From contig NZ_CP059675.1 in assembly GCF_014069575.1 (NCBI RefSeq), positions 1,240,001 through 1,304,000 of the forward strand: 64,000 nucleotides of DNA. The letters are read 5' to 3'. This DNA is from Schaalia sp. JY-X169 (GTDB lineage Bacteria > Actinomycetota > Actinomycetes > Actinomycetales > Actinomycetaceae). Positions 7,945 to 18,317 of this stretch are shown here, in pieces. Position 1 is the stretch's first letter; each line of letters opens with the position of its first letter. A program made the translations under genes and the position numbers. Under the pieces are notes generated by a model. The model ran no database searches. It was not told the origin of the DNA and was given only the letters and a program-made list of their open reading frames with translations.

Positions 7945-10773
7945 GTGGCAGGTTTGGACTCGTTCAATGCAAGTGCAACATTGACCGTAGATGGTAAGGA
8001 ATACCGCTACTTTCGTCTTGACTCGGTTCCGGGTGTGGAACGTCTTCCATACTCCCTGAAAGTACTGGCGGAAAACCTATTACGCAACGAAGACGGTGAG
8101 AATATAACGGCCGAACACGTGCGCTCAATTGCCGCGTGGGATCCGCAGGCGCAGCCGGAGAATGAGATTCAGTTCACGCCTGCGCGAGTCGTTCTTCAGG
8201 ACTTCACCGGAGTTCCGTGTGTGGTGGACCTTGCGGTCATGCGTGAGGCTTACAAGACGATGGGTGGGAACCCTGAGAAGATTAACCCGCAGGTGCCCGC
8301 CGAACTGGTTATTGACCACTCTGTTCAGATTGATGTCTTCGGATCCTCGATGGCATTGCAGCGCAACGTTGAAAGAGAGTACGAGCGGAACGGTGAGCGC
8401 TACCAGTTCCTCAAATGGGGACAGCAAGCTTTCTCCGACTTCAAAGTCGTTCCACCGGGCACCGGCATTGTGCACCAGGTTAACCTCGAGTACTTGTCGC
8501 GGGGAATCTTCACTCGAGATGAAGATGGCGTAACTGTTGCATACCCGGATACCTGTGTTGGCACTGACTCTCACACAACGATGGTGAACGGGATGGGCGT
8601 CCTCGGATGGGGTGTTGGTGGCATTGAAGCCGAGGCTGCAATGCTTGGTCAGCCTATATCGATGCTTATCCCGCGCGTTGTCGGCTTCAAACTGACCGGT
8701 GCGATTCCGGCTGGGGCAACTGCCACAGACGTGGTTCTGACAATCACCGAAATGCTGCGCCGTCATGGTGTGGTAGGTAAGTTTGTGGAGTTCTACGGCG
8801 AGGGCGTCGGGGAAGTACCGCTGGCGAACCGCGCAACTATCGGAAACATGTCTCCCGAGTTTGGGTCGACTGCGGCAATGTTCCCGATCGACCAGGTCAC
8901 CCTCGACTACCTCTACCTAACGGGGCGCTCAGAGGACCAGGTTGCGCTCGTTGAGGCCTATGCTAAAGCCCAGGGGCTGTGGCATAACCCAGAGGATGAG
9001 GTCGAGTACTCAGAATACTTGGAGCTGGATCTGTCGACTGTTGTTCCGTCGATTGCCGGCCCCAAGCGGCCCCAGGACCGGATTCCCCTTGATGAGGCCA
9101 AGGAGGCCTTCCGGGGAGTTCTGCCTTCGTATGTCTCCGCTTCTCCGCAGGTAAAGGAAAGCCAGCTGGACAGGGCACTTGAGGGAACATTCCCCGCTTC
9201 AGATCCCATCGAGTTCGACGACAGCAGCGACAAAAATGGGACGAAGCCAGCGGAAGTCGAAGAGGCCGACATCCGCCCGCATCGGCGTGTTGATGTGACC
9301 CTTGAGAACGGGACCACAGTTGAGCTCGATCACGGAAAAGTCGTGATTGCTTCGATCACCTCCTGTACGAACACCTCTAACCCCTCGGTCATGCTCGCGG
9401 CCGGCCTCTTGGCGCGCAACGCAAACAAGTTGGGGCTTCGGGTCAAGCCGTGGGTGAAGACATCGCTTGCCCCAGGCTCACAGGTTGTTACGAACTACTT
9501 TGAGCGGGCCGGGCTGTGGCCGGACTTGGAAGCCTTGGAGTTCTACCTGGTTGGGTATGGTTGCACAACGTGTATTGGGAACTCGGGGCCACTGCCTGAA
9601 GAGGTATCGGTCGCCGTCAACCAACATGACCTCTCGGTCGCATCTGTGCTATCTGGGAACCGCAACTTTGAAGGGCGCATTAACCCGGACGTCAAGATGA
9701 ACTACCTGGCATCCCCGCCTCTTGTCATTGCGTACGCGTTGGCTGGGACAGTTGACTTCGATTTCGAGGACGATCCACTTGGGCAGGATCCCGACGGAAA
9801 TGACGTCTACCTGCGCGATATTTGGCCTTCACCTGAGGAGGTGCAGGCAACGATTGATTCCAGTATTGACCGGGAGATGTTCCTGGAGGATTACGCGGAC
9901 GTTTTCGCGGGTGATGAGCACTGGCGTTCACTCGATGCTCCTGATGGTGCAACGTTCAAATGGGAAGATGACTCGACCTATGTGAGGCGTGCTCCATTCT
10001 TTGAGGACATGCCAACAATGCCGCAGCCGCTCCACGATATCGTTGGCGCCCGGGTTCTCTTGGAACTTGGGGATTCAGTCACCACCGACCACATTTCTCC
10101 GGCTGGTTCCTTCAAGGCTGATTCTCCCGCGGGGCGTTACCTGCTGGACCATGGTGTTGCCGTCCGCGACTTCAACTCCTATGGTTCCCGCCGTGGTAAC
10201 CACGAAGTGATGATGCGGGGAACATTCGCAAATATTCGTATTCGCAATGAAATGATTCCCGGGGTCGAGGGCGGATTCACCAAGGACTTCACCAAGCCGG
10301 ATCAGCCAGTCACCGCTGTCTACGATGCGGCACAGAGCTACATCGCCGAGGGGATTCCCCTAGTCGTTCTCGCGGGGAAAGAGTATGGCTCCGGGTCCTC
10401 CCGAGACTGGGCGGCCAAGGGAGTCGCGCTACTTGGAGTGAAGGCAGTTATCACCGAGTCGTTCGAACGTATTCACCGTTCCAACCTGATCGGCATGGGT
10501 GTGCTTCCGCTCGAGTTCCCAGAGGGTGAAGACCGCAATACGTTGGGGTTGAACGGTTCTGAGGTCTTTGACATCGTCGGCTTGGAAGAGTTCAACCAGG
10601 GAAGGACGCCCAAGACTGTCCGGGTGACGGCCATACGCGAGGACGGTGAGCGCATTGAGTTTGATGCACGCGTCAGGGTTGATACCCCAGCCGAACGTGA
10701 CTACCTGCGTAATGGCGGAATCTTGCAGTATGTCCTGCGTGGTTTGAAGGCAAAGGAAGACGCAACCATCTAG
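7945..10773 (+). CDS. acnA: Aconitate hydratase A
   Basis: 942-residue [4Fe-4S] enzyme that isomerises citrate and isocitrate in the TCA cycle; AcnA-type proteins can also act as iron-responsive RNA-binding regulators. The three cluster Cys are visible: Cys474 in SCTNTSNPS, and Cys540 and Cys543 in [10 protein letters not shown]. The swivel domain carries [14 protein letters not shown]. Start is GTG 7945 with AAAGGAGG at 7931-7938. A Glu/Asp-rich insert around residues 420-440 is typical of actinobacterial AcnA. The gene is monocistronic: it ends 31 nt before a strong stem-loop that faces a convergent peptidase gene. Confidence 0.97.
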   Translation: MAGLDSFNASATLTVDGKEYRYFRLDSVPGVERLPYSLKVLAENLLRNEDGENITAEHVRSIAAWDPQAQPENEIQFTPARVVLQDFTGVPCVVDLAVMREAYKTMGGNPEKINPQVPAELVIDHSVQIDVFGSSMALQRNVEREYERNGERYQFLKWGQQAFSDFKVVPPGTGIVHQVNLEYLSRGIFTRDEDGVTVAYPDTCVGTDSHTTMVNGMGVLGWGVGGIEAEAAMLGQPISMLIPRVVGFKLTGAIPAGATATDVVLTITEMLRRHGVVGKFVEFYGEGVGEVPLANRATIGNMSPEFGSTAAMFPIDQVTLDYLYLTGRSEDQVALVEAYAKAQGLWHNPEDEVEYSEYLELDLSTVVPSIAGPKRPQDRIPLDEAKEAFRGVLPSYVSASPQVKESQLDRALEGTFPASDPIEFDDSSDKNGTKPAEVEEADIRPHRRVDVTLENGTTVELDHGKVVIASITSCTNTSNPSVMLAAGLLARNANKLGLRVKPWVKTSLAPGSQVVTNYFERAGLWPDLEALEFYLVGYGCTTCIGNSGPLPEEVSVAVNQHDLSVASVLSGNRNFEGRINPDVKMNYLASPPLVIAYALAGTVDFDFEDDPLGQDPDGNDVYLRDIWPSPEEVQATIDSSIDREMFLEDYADVFAGDEHWRSLDAPDGATFKWEDDSTYVRRAPFFEDMPTMPQPLHDIVGARVLLELGDSVTTDHISPAGSFKADSPAGRYLLDHGVAVRDFNSYGSRRGNHEVMMRGTFANIRIRNEMIPGVEGGFTKDFTKPDQPVTAVYDAAQSYIAEGIPLVVLAGKEYGSGSSRDWAAKGVALLGVKAVITESFERIHRSNLIGMGVLPLEFPEGEDRNTLGLNGSEVFDIVGLEEFNQGRTPKTVRVTAIREDGERIEFDARVRVDTPAERDYLRNGGILQYVLRGLKAKEDATI

Positions 10774-10804
10774 CATCTAGGGTCTGCATGCTCAAGGAGC
10801 GGGC

Positions 10805-10833
10805 GGGGGTCGAACTTCAAAGGTTCGACCCCC
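10805..10833. terminator. Bidirectional stem-loop terminator between acnA and the S9 peptidase gene
   Basis: Perfect 11-bp stem (10805-10815 with 10823-10833) and a 7-nt loop, centred between two convergent genes. No long T-run follows on either side, so termination could be weaker than for a canonical intrinsic terminator. Confidence 0.75.
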
Positions 10834-10868
10834 ACTTGTTGGGTTCTAGCCCTGCTCCGTAGCGGATA

Positions 10869-12875
10869 CTAGTCTGAAATCGGGACCTCGACCTCGGATG
10901 TTGTCCCGAAGCCCCATACTTCGCCGTAGAAGGCAAGCTCTGTGTCCCAGGCCAGTTTTATCGAACGGTCGTGCAGAATCCTGTGTCCCTCTTCTGGGAA
11001 CACCTCCAAAGCAACGGGCTTGCCCATGGAGCGAAGTTCTTCCGCGGCCTTGCGGACAGTCCCGACGGGAGTAAGAGGGTCCTTGCCACCGTGCATGAAC
11101 AGCACCGGAGCAGAGATCTCCTCAAGGTGTTCCAACGGGTTAACACGGGACCAGGCCGGATCGTCAAGTTCGTACGAACCCACCAGTCGACCCGGGTAGT
11201 TCCTTTCAAACTTGTGCGCATTACGCGCAAGATCGCGAAGGTCACCCGCACCCGCGAAGACAACGCCTGCGGAGAACAGATCCGACTTCTCCAGGGCACT
11301 GAGGACAGTGACGGACCCAAATGACTCCCCGCGGATTCCCACCCGCTGAGGGTCCACAAGGCCCTCATTGATGAGATGACGGACCCCATCAAGGCAGTCA
11401 GTCACGTCCACTTCGCCCCAGTGACCGGAGAGAGCTTGGCGATAGTCACGCCCAAAACCTGTTGCACCGCGTGGGTTTGGCTTCAGCACCGCGAAGCCGC
11501 GGCTGGTCCAGAACTGCGCTGAAAAGTCCATTCCCGGATGTGCTGCCATCGTCGGCATTGGGTTAACCGAGACGAGCAGTGGGGGACGCTCCCCATCTGG
11601 AGCCTCAAAGTCCTCACTACGTGGGAGGTAGAGAAGGCCATGCCCGGCGGTGCCGTCCTGATTCTTCCAAATGATATTTGCGGCTTGAGAAATGTAGCCG
11701 GGTGCAACCTCCATCTCCGAGGAGGGTCTGACTAAGACGGGCTCACGATCGCGGACCTCAACGATTGAATCTGGCTCAATCGCAGAATCGCCCAGGAAGA
11801 CAACACGGCCAGCATCTGCAGCAACATTGCCGACGGGCCACCATCCTAAAGGCCATTCTTCAAGCAATCCGTTATCAAGCTGGATCGTCCCCAGGTGTTT
11901 TTCCCCGTCCTTGGACCACGTGCAAACCAGGTGGTTGTGATCAAGGTTGTCGTAGGTGTGAGAACCAAGTTGCCAGTGAGGCTGCGAGAATGCCTGGTCA
12001 GAGGGGTGGAGGGCGCGCGTCCTCAAACGGGTCTCCCACGCATCCGTTGGTTCACCAACTCGGCTCTCAAAACCTTCGGTGCGGTAAAAGTTCGCCCACC
12101 CCGTAGAGTCGTCTGCGTGGATGAGGTCTCCATCCAAGGTCCAACGCGGCTCATAGACACAGACATCCTTATGATCGACGAGAACGACATCGGAAAGATA
12201 GTCACCAGTCGGGCTCAGTGCACCCACATGAAGCTGTGATTGGGTCCACGGCATTTCCGGGTGGTTCCAAGTGATCCACACGAGCTTTTCACCATCATGG
12301 GAAAGTCCGGGAGCCGCGACAAAATCTGTTCCACTGAAGATGGTGCGAATCAGTTCGGGTTGTCGAGCTGCCGAGCCATCGAGCGGGATGGAAACAAGGG
12401 AGAGTTCAGGCTCCTGCCCCTGCTCCAAACCTCGCCGGTCTTCCCTAACCGCATAAACCAGTCCCCGTGCGAGGTCGATCTCAAAATCGCCGTAGGCGCA
12501 CTTGGAAAGTGGCGTCAGGGGCACAAGCGCACGTTTGCGATCGCTGACTCGGAACGCATAGACACGATTATCATTGCCATCCGAAATAACCAGCTCGCCG
12601 TCACGTACCGCATACCCACGGCCTCCGCGTCCATTCACTGACGTGGCCACCGTGACAAGGCGTGCTCCTTCCAGCAGCGGAAGCACTTCCATTGTTTGTC
12701 CGAGGGCGTCCCGGCGCAACAGTACGGATCTACCCTCCCGTTGTGGGTTGTCCTCAACCCAATAGATGTCCGGACCGTCCACCCTTAGCTGGGTGATGTT
12801 CACGGTTCGTTCAGTGAAGGACTCCGGTGTAATCGGGGAATCCCATGTTCCGTAGCCGGCGGTTTCCTTAGACAT
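10869..12875 (-). CDS. S9 family serine peptidase (prolyl oligopeptidase / acylaminoacyl-peptidase type)
   Basis: 668-residue peptidase. Residues about 1-400 form a beta-propeller-like domain with repeated Trp/Asp-rich strands, and about 420-650 an alpha/beta-hydrolase domain. The nucleophile is Ser518 in GIRGESFGSV; the acid is probably Asp in MHGGKDPLTP and the base His is in FPEEGHRI. Such enzymes cleave short peptides in the cytoplasm; no signal peptide is seen. ATG 12875 follows GAGGA. It is transcribed alone, divergent from dxs across 97 nt. Confidence 0.92.
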   Translation of the reverse strand: MSKETAGYGTWDSPITPESFTERTVNITQLRVDGPDIYWVEDNPQREGRSVLLRRDALGQTMEVLPLLEGARLVTVATSVNGRGGRGYAVRDGELVISDGNDNRVYAFRVSDRKRALVPLTPLSKCAYGDFEIDLARGLVYAVREDRRGLEQGQEPELSLVSIPLDGSAARQPELIRTIFSGTDFVAAPGLSHDGEKLVWITWNHPEMPWTQSQLHVGALSPTGDYLSDVVLVDHKDVCVYEPRWTLDGDLIHADDSTGWANFYRTEGFESRVGEPTDAWETRLRTRALHPSDQAFSQPHWQLGSHTYDNLDHNHLVCTWSKDGEKHLGTIQLDNGLLEEWPLGWWPVGNVAADAGRVVFLGDSAIEPDSIVEVRDREPVLVRPSSEMEVAPGYISQAANIIWKNQDGTAGHGLLYLPRSEDFEAPDGERPPLLVSVNPMPTMAAHPGMDFSAQFWTSRGFAVLKPNPRGATGFGRDYRQALSGHWGEVDVTDCLDGVRHLINEGLVDPQRVGIRGESFGSVTVLSALEKSDLFSAGVVFAGAGDLRDLARNAHKFERNYPGRLVGSYELDDPAWSRVNPLEHLEEISAPVLFMHGGKDPLTPVGTVRKAAEELRSMGKPVALEVFPEEGHRILHDRSIKLAWDTELAFYGEVWGFGTTSEVEVPISD

Positions 12876-12960
12876 GCGTCCTCGTCTTCATGATCGGCGT
12901 CGATAGGTTGCCCAGATGTACTGGACCTTGTGTTGCATTCTACTCGTGACTCCGCTTCGG

Positions 12961-12966
12961 TAGACT
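12961..12966 (+). promoter_or_regulatory. Candidate -10 box for a leaderless dxs transcript
   Basis: TAGACT ends 6 nt before the dxs ATG, and no ribosome-binding site precedes that ATG. This spacing is what a leaderless actinobacterial mRNA would show. No good -35 box is seen. Confidence 0.38.
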
Positions 12967-12972
12967 GCGTGA

Positions 12973-14967
12973 ATGATCCAGATGACTCCGAATGGTGACC
13001 GCGACGAGTTACGGCGGTACCCGCTGCTGTCGCGCATTAGCTCTCCCGGTGATCTTTCCACGCTCACTTCAGCCGAGTTGGTTGGACTTGCACAGGAAAT
13101 CCGTGCCTATCTGATTGCCTCTGTGGCCAAAACCGGAGGACATCTGGGACCAAACTTAGGAATCGTAGAGGTCGCGCTAGCTGTTCACCGCATCTTCGAA
13201 TCCCCTCGGGACACAATCATCTGGGACACCGGCCATCAGGCTTACGTGCACAAGATGCTGACTGGGCGTAAGGACTTTTCAAACTTGCGGCGCGAAGGAG
13301 GTCTGTCAGGCTATCCGAGCCGGGCGGAATCCGTGCATGATGTCGTTGAAAACTCCCATGCCACGACAGCCCTGTCGTGGGCCAACGGGGTCGCCCTTGA
13401 GAAGAAACGTATGCACATACCCGGTGCGACGGTTGCCGTCATCGGTGACGGTGCTCTGACCGGTGGGATGGCATGGGAGGCCGTCAATAACATCGCCCAG
13501 GGCCCCAAGTGTCCCATCGTGATCGTCATCAACGACAATGGGCGTTCCTACGCGCCGACAGTGGGTGGCTTGGCGCAGATCCTCGATGCTCTGCGCACGT
13601 CGGAGGGATACGAGGAGACGTTAAAGCGTGGTAAATCAACCCTCCTGGGACTCGGCAGGGTGGGGCACCACGCGTATGACGCCCTCCACGGACTCAAAGC
13701 GGGACTGAAGGATGTACTTGTACCCCAAAGCGTCTTCCAGGACTCAGGTATCAAGTACATCGGACCGGTTGATGGCCACGACGAGGTCGCGATGGAGTTG
13801 GCCCTAGAACGAGCAAAATCCTTCGGTGAACCTGTCATCGTTCATGCGATCACAGAGAAGGGGCGTGGCTATACCCCTGCGGAAGAGGACATCGCTGACC
13901 GTTTTCACGCGGTCGGTGAGATTCACCCGGAGACAGGACTACCTGTTGCCCCAGCCCAATTTGGCTGGACCAAAGTCTTTGCTGAGCACCTGCTGAGCCT
14001 GGCGGAAAGGGACCCGAAGATCGTGGGAGTGACAGCCGCGATGATGGCGCCAGTGGGTCTGCAGCCACTGGCCACCAGGTTCCCCAACAGAGTCATCGAC
14101 GTTGGAATCGCAGAGCAGCACGGTTTTACCGCAGCAGCCGGCATGGCTTTTGAAGGCGCCCATCCAGTGGTGTGTGTTTACGCCACATTCATGAACAGGG
14201 CTTTTGACCAGCTGCTCCTGGACGTATCGCTCCACAGCGAGCCTGTCACTATTGTCTTGGACCGGGCTGGTGTCACCGGAGATGATGGGGCATCGCATAA
14301 CGGCATGTGGGACCTCTCCCTCGCGGCAATGGTGCCCAACCTTAAGGTCGCAGCACCCCGGGATGCCAGCACCCTTCGCGAGGAGCTTTCGGAGGCTGTT
14401 CAAACGCAGTCCGGGCCAACTCTAGTGAGATTCCCCAAAGGCGAGCCGCCCGGGGATATCACCGCGTTGAGGAGTTTCGATGGGAGTGACGTCGTCTTTG
14501 AGCGCTCCGCCCTCGACATCCCGGAGTCGCAGGCTGGGCCATCCGTCCTGATCATCTCGGTCGGTTCCATGGTCCCCACAGCAATCGCTGCTGCAAAACG
14601 CCTGGTCCAACAAGGACACCCCGTAACTGTTGTTGATCCGCGCTGGGTGCTACCAGTGCGCGCAAGCCTGGTTGAGGCCGCCAAGCAGTTCGACGTGGTG
14701 GTTTCGGTTGAGGACGGGCTCGAGGTCGGGGGAGTGGGAAGTGAGCTGGGTCGGCTCTGTGCCACAGCCGGAGCGCCGCCGGTTCAGATTCTGGGGATCC
14801 CAAGAGTGTTCCTCGCGCACAAGACGCGAGCTGCCATTCTCCAGGAAGTCGGCCTAGATGAGGCCGGAATCGTTCGTGCAGCAACGCGGGGTGCGCAGCG
14901 CGTCACAGTGACCAAGAGCTCCGAGCAGAAACTGGGTGTCAGAGTCGACAGTTCCCGCGGAATATAG
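12973..14967 (+). CDS. dxs: 1-deoxy-D-xylulose-5-phosphate synthase
   Basis: 664-residue thiamine-diphosphate enzyme that condenses pyruvate and glyceraldehyde 3-phosphate, the first step of the MEP isoprenoid pathway. Visible motifs: KTGGHLGPNLG (catalytic-region His), the ThDP-binding GDGALTGGMAWEAVNN, the pyrimidine domain AEQHGFTAAAGMAFEG, and DRAGVTGDDGASHNG. Length matches the family. ATG 12973 and ATG 12982 are both possible; neither has a clear ribosome site, fitting leaderless translation. Divergent from the S9 peptidase; 126 nt upstream of pflB. Confidence 0.97.
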   Translation: MIQMTPNGDRDELRRYPLLSRISSPGDLSTLTSAELVGLAQEIRAYLIASVAKTGGHLGPNLGIVEVALAVHRIFESPRDTIIWDTGHQAYVHKMLTGRKDFSNLRREGGLSGYPSRAESVHDVVENSHATTALSWANGVALEKKRMHIPGATVAVIGDGALTGGMAWEAVNNIAQGPKCPIVIVINDNGRSYAPTVGGLAQILDALRTSEGYEETLKRGKSTLLGLGRVGHHAYDALHGLKAGLKDVLVPQSVFQDSGIKYIGPVDGHDEVAMELALERAKSFGEPVIVHAITEKGRGYTPAEEDIADRFHAVGEIHPETGLPVAPAQFGWTKVFAEHLLSLAERDPKIVGVTAAMMAPVGLQPLATRFPNRVIDVGIAEQHGFTAAAGMAFEGAHPVVCVYATFMNRAFDQLLLDVSLHSEPVTIVLDRAGVTGDDGASHNGMWDLSLAAMVPNLKVAAPRDASTLREELSEAVQTQSGPTLVRFPKGEPPGDITALRSFDGSDVVFERSALDIPESQAGPSVLIISVGSMVPTAIAAAKRLVQQGHPVTVVDPRWVLPVRASLVEAAKQFDVVVSVEDGLEVGGVGSELGRLCATAGAPPVQILGIPRVFLAHKTRAAILQEVGLDEAGIVRAATRGAQRVTVTKSSEQKLGVRVDSSRGI

Positions 14968-15093
14968 CGTAATTCTCCACCTCTGTGATGCTTTGCATGG
15001 GGGGGCTTCAGGGACTTTCGAGGCAGACCGACCTAAGCTTGGTGTCATGGCGGGAGACCCTCGCCGAGTGTCAAAATCCAGGAGCAAAGCAGC

Positions 15094-17355
15094 ATGGTAA
15101 CGACCATCGAATCCACCTCAACCGCTACCCAGGAAGCCTGGCGGGGGTTCACGCCGGGTTTGTGGCAAGACTTTATCGACGTGCGCGGCTTCGTTCAGCT
15201 TAACTACACGCCGTTTGAAGGGGATGCTTCGTTCCTTGCCGGACCGACACAGCGTACCGAACGTGTGTGGGAGACGCTGTCGGGCATGTTCCCTGAGGAG
15301 CGTGAAAAGGGCGTCTACGATATCGACACGAAGACTCCCGGTCGTATTGACGGACACGCCGCAGGATACATTAGCGACGATGACAATGTGGTTGTCGGCC
15401 TTCAGACTGACGCCCCCCTCAAGCGTGCCATGATCCCCAATGGCGGATGGCGCATGGTTGAGAAGTCGCTGCAGACTTACGGCTACGAAGTTGACCCCTT
15501 CGTGAAGGAAATCTTCACTCACTACCGCAAGACTCACAATGCGGGTGTCTTTGATGTTTACCCTGACTCGGTGCGTAAGGCACGCTCATCGCACATCGTC
15601 ACGGGTCTTCCTGACGCTTACGGCCGAGGCCGGATCATTGGTGACTACCGCCGCGTCGCACTCTACGGTGTTGACCGTCTGATCCAGGGCAAGAAGGTTG
15701 ACAAGGCTGACCTGAATGCACGGTTCTCAGAAGAGGGCGTCATTCAGCAACGTGAAGAGATTGCGGAGCAGATTCGCGCCCTTGAAGAGCTTAAGCGAAT
15801 GGCTCAGTCCTACGGTTTTGACATCTCGGGCCCTGCGAAGAACGCAAAGGAAGCAGTGCAGTGGCTCTACTTCGCGTACCTGGGTGCAGTCAAAGAGCAG
15901 AATGGCGCAGCAATGTCGCTGGGACGCACCTCTACTTTCCTGGACGCCTACTTTGAGCGTGACCTCGCTGAGGGCACGTTGACTGAAACTAAGGCGCAAG
16001 AAATTATTGATGACTTCGTCATCAAGCTGCGCATCGTGCGTTTCCTCCGTACCCCCGAGTACGACGCTCTCTTCTCCGGAGACCCCACTTGGGTTACAGA
16101 GACGATCGGTGGCACCGGCGACGACGGACGCACACTGGTCACCAAGAACTCGTTCCGGATGCTGCAGACCCTCAACAACTTGGGTCCGGCACCGGAGCCA
16201 AACCTCACGGTTCTCTGGTCAGAGAAGCTGCCTGAAGGCTTCAAAGAGTTCTGCGCGAAGACCTCAATCGAGACTTCCGCGATTCAATACGAATCGGACT
16301 CCCTGGTGCGCGAGTCGTGGGGCGATGACGCTGGGATTGCCTGCTGTGTTTCTGCCATGGAGATCGGCAAGCAAATGCAGTTCTTTGGCGCGCGCGTCAA
16401 CTTGGCGAAGGCCCTCCTCTACGCCATCAATGGTGGCAAGGATGAGATCACGGGTGTTCAGGTTGCCCCGCCCTCGGACGCTGTTTCCGGGGACGTGCTG
16501 GTGTACGAGGACGTCTTGGAGAAGTTTGACGGACTCATGAACTGGCTTGCCCGCACCTACGTGGACGCCCTCAACTGCATCCACTACATGCATGACAAGT
16601 ACGCTTACGAGCGTATCGAGATGGCGCTGCACGACACTGAGATCCTTCGCACCATGGCCTGCGGTATCGCCGGACTTTCTGTGGCTGCCGACTCACTGTC
16701 CGCCATCAAGTACGCCAAGGTTTCACCAGTACGCGATGACAACGGCATCGTTGTTGACTACGTGATTGAGGGTGACTACCCCCATTTCGGCAATGATGAT
16801 GACCGGGTCGATGAGATTGCCGTTCACCTGGTTGAGTCGTTCATGAACAAGATTCGTCAATTCCCAACCTACCGTGGAGCAACACACACCCAGTCGGTCC
16901 TGACCATCACATCGAATGTTGTCTACGGCAAGAACACGGGCAACACACCTGATGGCCGCCGCGCTGGCGAGCCGTTTGCTCCAGGTGCAAACCCAATGAA
17001 TGGCCGCGATACCCACGGCATGTTGGCTTCAGCGCTTTCCGTCGCGAAACTTCCCTACGACGCGTCCCAGGATGGTATTTCGCTTACCAACACGGTCGTT
17101 CCTGCAGGATTGGGCCGCACTGAGGGCGAACAGGTGCAAAACCTGGTGGGTCTGCTGGACTCCTACATGGGCGAGGGCGGCTACCACATGAATGTCAACG
17201 TGCTCAACCGTGACACTTTGGAAGATGCCATGGAACACCCGGAGAACTACCCGCAGCTAACCGTGCGTGTCTCGGGCTATGCGGTCAACTTTGTTCGCCT
17301 CACACGTGAACAACAGCTGGACATTATCAGCCGAACATTCCACGATCACATGTGA
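15094..17355 (+). CDS. pflB: Formate C-acetyltransferase (pyruvate formate-lyase)
   Basis: 753-residue glycyl-radical enzyme that splits pyruvate plus CoA into acetyl-CoA and formate during anaerobic fermentation. The catalytic Cys pair is Cys417-Cys418 (GIACCVSAM) and the radical Gly is Gly728 in RVSGYAVNF, close to positions 418/419 and 734 of the E. coli enzyme. ATG 15094 is preceded by AGGAG. Codon use looks strongly biased, as expected for a highly expressed gene. The activase gene follows 68 nt downstream, after a stem-loop. It marks the organism as capable of anaerobic mixed-acid metabolism. Confidence 0.98.
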   Translation: MVTTIESTSTATQEAWRGFTPGLWQDFIDVRGFVQLNYTPFEGDASFLAGPTQRTERVWETLSGMFPEEREKGVYDIDTKTPGRIDGHAAGYISDDDNVVVGLQTDAPLKRAMIPNGGWRMVEKSLQTYGYEVDPFVKEIFTHYRKTHNAGVFDVYPDSVRKARSSHIVTGLPDAYGRGRIIGDYRRVALYGVDRLIQGKKVDKADLNARFSEEGVIQQREEIAEQIRALEELKRMAQSYGFDISGPAKNAKEAVQWLYFAYLGAVKEQNGAAMSLGRTSTFLDAYFERDLAEGTLTETKAQEIIDDFVIKLRIVRFLRTPEYDALFSGDPTWVTETIGGTGDDGRTLVTKNSFRMLQTLNNLGPAPEPNLTVLWSEKLPEGFKEFCAKTSIETSAIQYESDSLVRESWGDDAGIACCVSAMEIGKQMQFFGARVNLAKALLYAINGGKDEITGVQVAPPSDAVSGDVLVYEDVLEKFDGLMNWLARTYVDALNCIHYMHDKYAYERIEMALHDTEILRTMACGIAGLSVAADSLSAIKYAKVSPVRDDNGIVVDYVIEGDYPHFGNDDDRVDEIAVHLVESFMNKIRQFPTYRGATHTQSVLTITSNVVYGKNTGNTPDGRRAGEPFAPGANPMNGRDTHGMLASALSVAKLPYDASQDGISLTNTVVPAGLGRTEGEQVQNLVGLLDSYMGEGGYHMNVNVLNRDTLEDAMEHPENYPQLTVRVSGYAVNFVRLTREQQLDIISRTFHDHM

Positions 17356-17363
17356 TGTGACTT

Positions 17364-17400
17364 CTTGGGCCCGGCATGATCTGTCGGGCCCAAGCTTTCT
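17364..17400 (+). terminator. Stem-loop between pflB and pflA
   Basis: Perfect 10-bp GC-rich stem (17364-17373 with 17385-17394), 11-nt loop, then CTTTCT. It probably terminates or attenuates the abundant pflB transcript so that pflA is made at a lower level. Confidence 0.75.
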
Positions 17401-17423
17401 CCACTTTCCGAAAGGCTTGAGAA

Positions 17424-18308
17424 ATGTCTGCCGTGCAGCGTGCGTCTGATGGTGTGTCTGGAGAGTACGCGCCCGCGCCCGCTGATCACCCGTTCTTACG
17501 CCGCTCCGGGGGTGGGCTGGACGGCCTCGACCCACTAGGTGATGTGGAACGCCGCGAGCAAGCGGCGATGATCCACGCCGGTCGACTCCTGTCTGTTCAC
17601 TCCTGGGAGTTGGTCACCGCGGTAGATGGCCCGGGAACAAGGATGACTACGTTCCTGTCAGGTTGTCCGCTTTCATGCCTGTACTGCCATAATCCGGACA
17701 CTATGGACATGCGCAGGGGGACACTGGTTCCAACTGACGAGTTGTGCCAGCGCATCTACAGGTATCGGCGGATATTTGCCCGCACAGGAGGTGGCATCAC
17801 GATCTCTGGTGGGGAACCTCTTATGCAACCTCGCGGGGTCTCTGAGATCCTCCAGTTTGCCCGCGACAACGACATCCATACAGCCATCGACACTTCGGGT
17901 TTCCTTGGAGTGCGTTGCAGCGATGCGATGATGCGAAACCTCAACCTGGTCTTACTCGATATCAAGTCGGGTGTCCCTGAGGTCTACAAGAGGACAACGA
18001 ATCAGGAACTTGGGCCAACCCTGGAGTTTGCACAGCGCCTCGGTGTTGCACAGGTGCCGGTGTGGGTGCGGTTCGTCCTCGTTCCCGGACTTACCGATGA
18101 CCGTGACAACATCGAGAGAGTCGCGGAAATCGCGTCATCGATTCCCTCACTTGAGCGCGTTGAGGTACTCCCGTTCCACCAGATGGGGCGCGACAAGTGG
18201 GAGGCTCTGGGGTTTGACTACAAGCTGGAAGAGACAAAACCTCCCACGGCTGAGGCGACCGAGCAGGCCCGGGACATTTTCAGGCGACGAGGGATAGCCA
18301 CATACTGA
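17424..18308 (+). CDS. pflA: Pyruvate formate-lyase activating enzyme
   Basis: 294-residue radical-SAM enzyme that installs the glycyl radical on PflB. The cluster motif CxxxCxxC is Cys81, Cys85 and Cys88 (GCPLSCLYCHNPDTMD); the SAM-binding GGE motif is in TISGGEPLMQP. It has an N-terminal extension of about 45 residues compared with the E. coli enzyme, as also seen in bifidobacterial proteins (from memory). ATG 17424 follows AAAGG. The 3' end is only 9 nt from the stop of the convergent ribonuclease D gene. Confidence 0.96.
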   Translation: MSAVQRASDGVSGEYAPAPADHPFLRRSGGGLDGLDPLGDVERREQAAMIHAGRLLSVHSWELVTAVDGPGTRMTTFLSGCPLSCLYCHNPDTMDMRRGTLVPTDELCQRIYRYRRIFARTGGGITISGGEPLMQPRGVSEILQFARDNDIHTAIDTSGFLGVRCSDAMMRNLNLVLLDIKSGVPEVYKRTTNQELGPTLEFAQRLGVAQVPVWVRFVLVPGLTDDRDNIERVAEIASSIPSLERVEVLPFHQMGRDKWEALGFDYKLEETKPPTAEATEQARDIFRRRGIATY

Positions 18309-18317
18309 CACGTGCTG

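Noticed and set aside
8125-8766. 213-codon open frame antisense to acnA
   Set aside because: Lies fully inside a strongly conserved gene and has no ribosome site or family resemblance.
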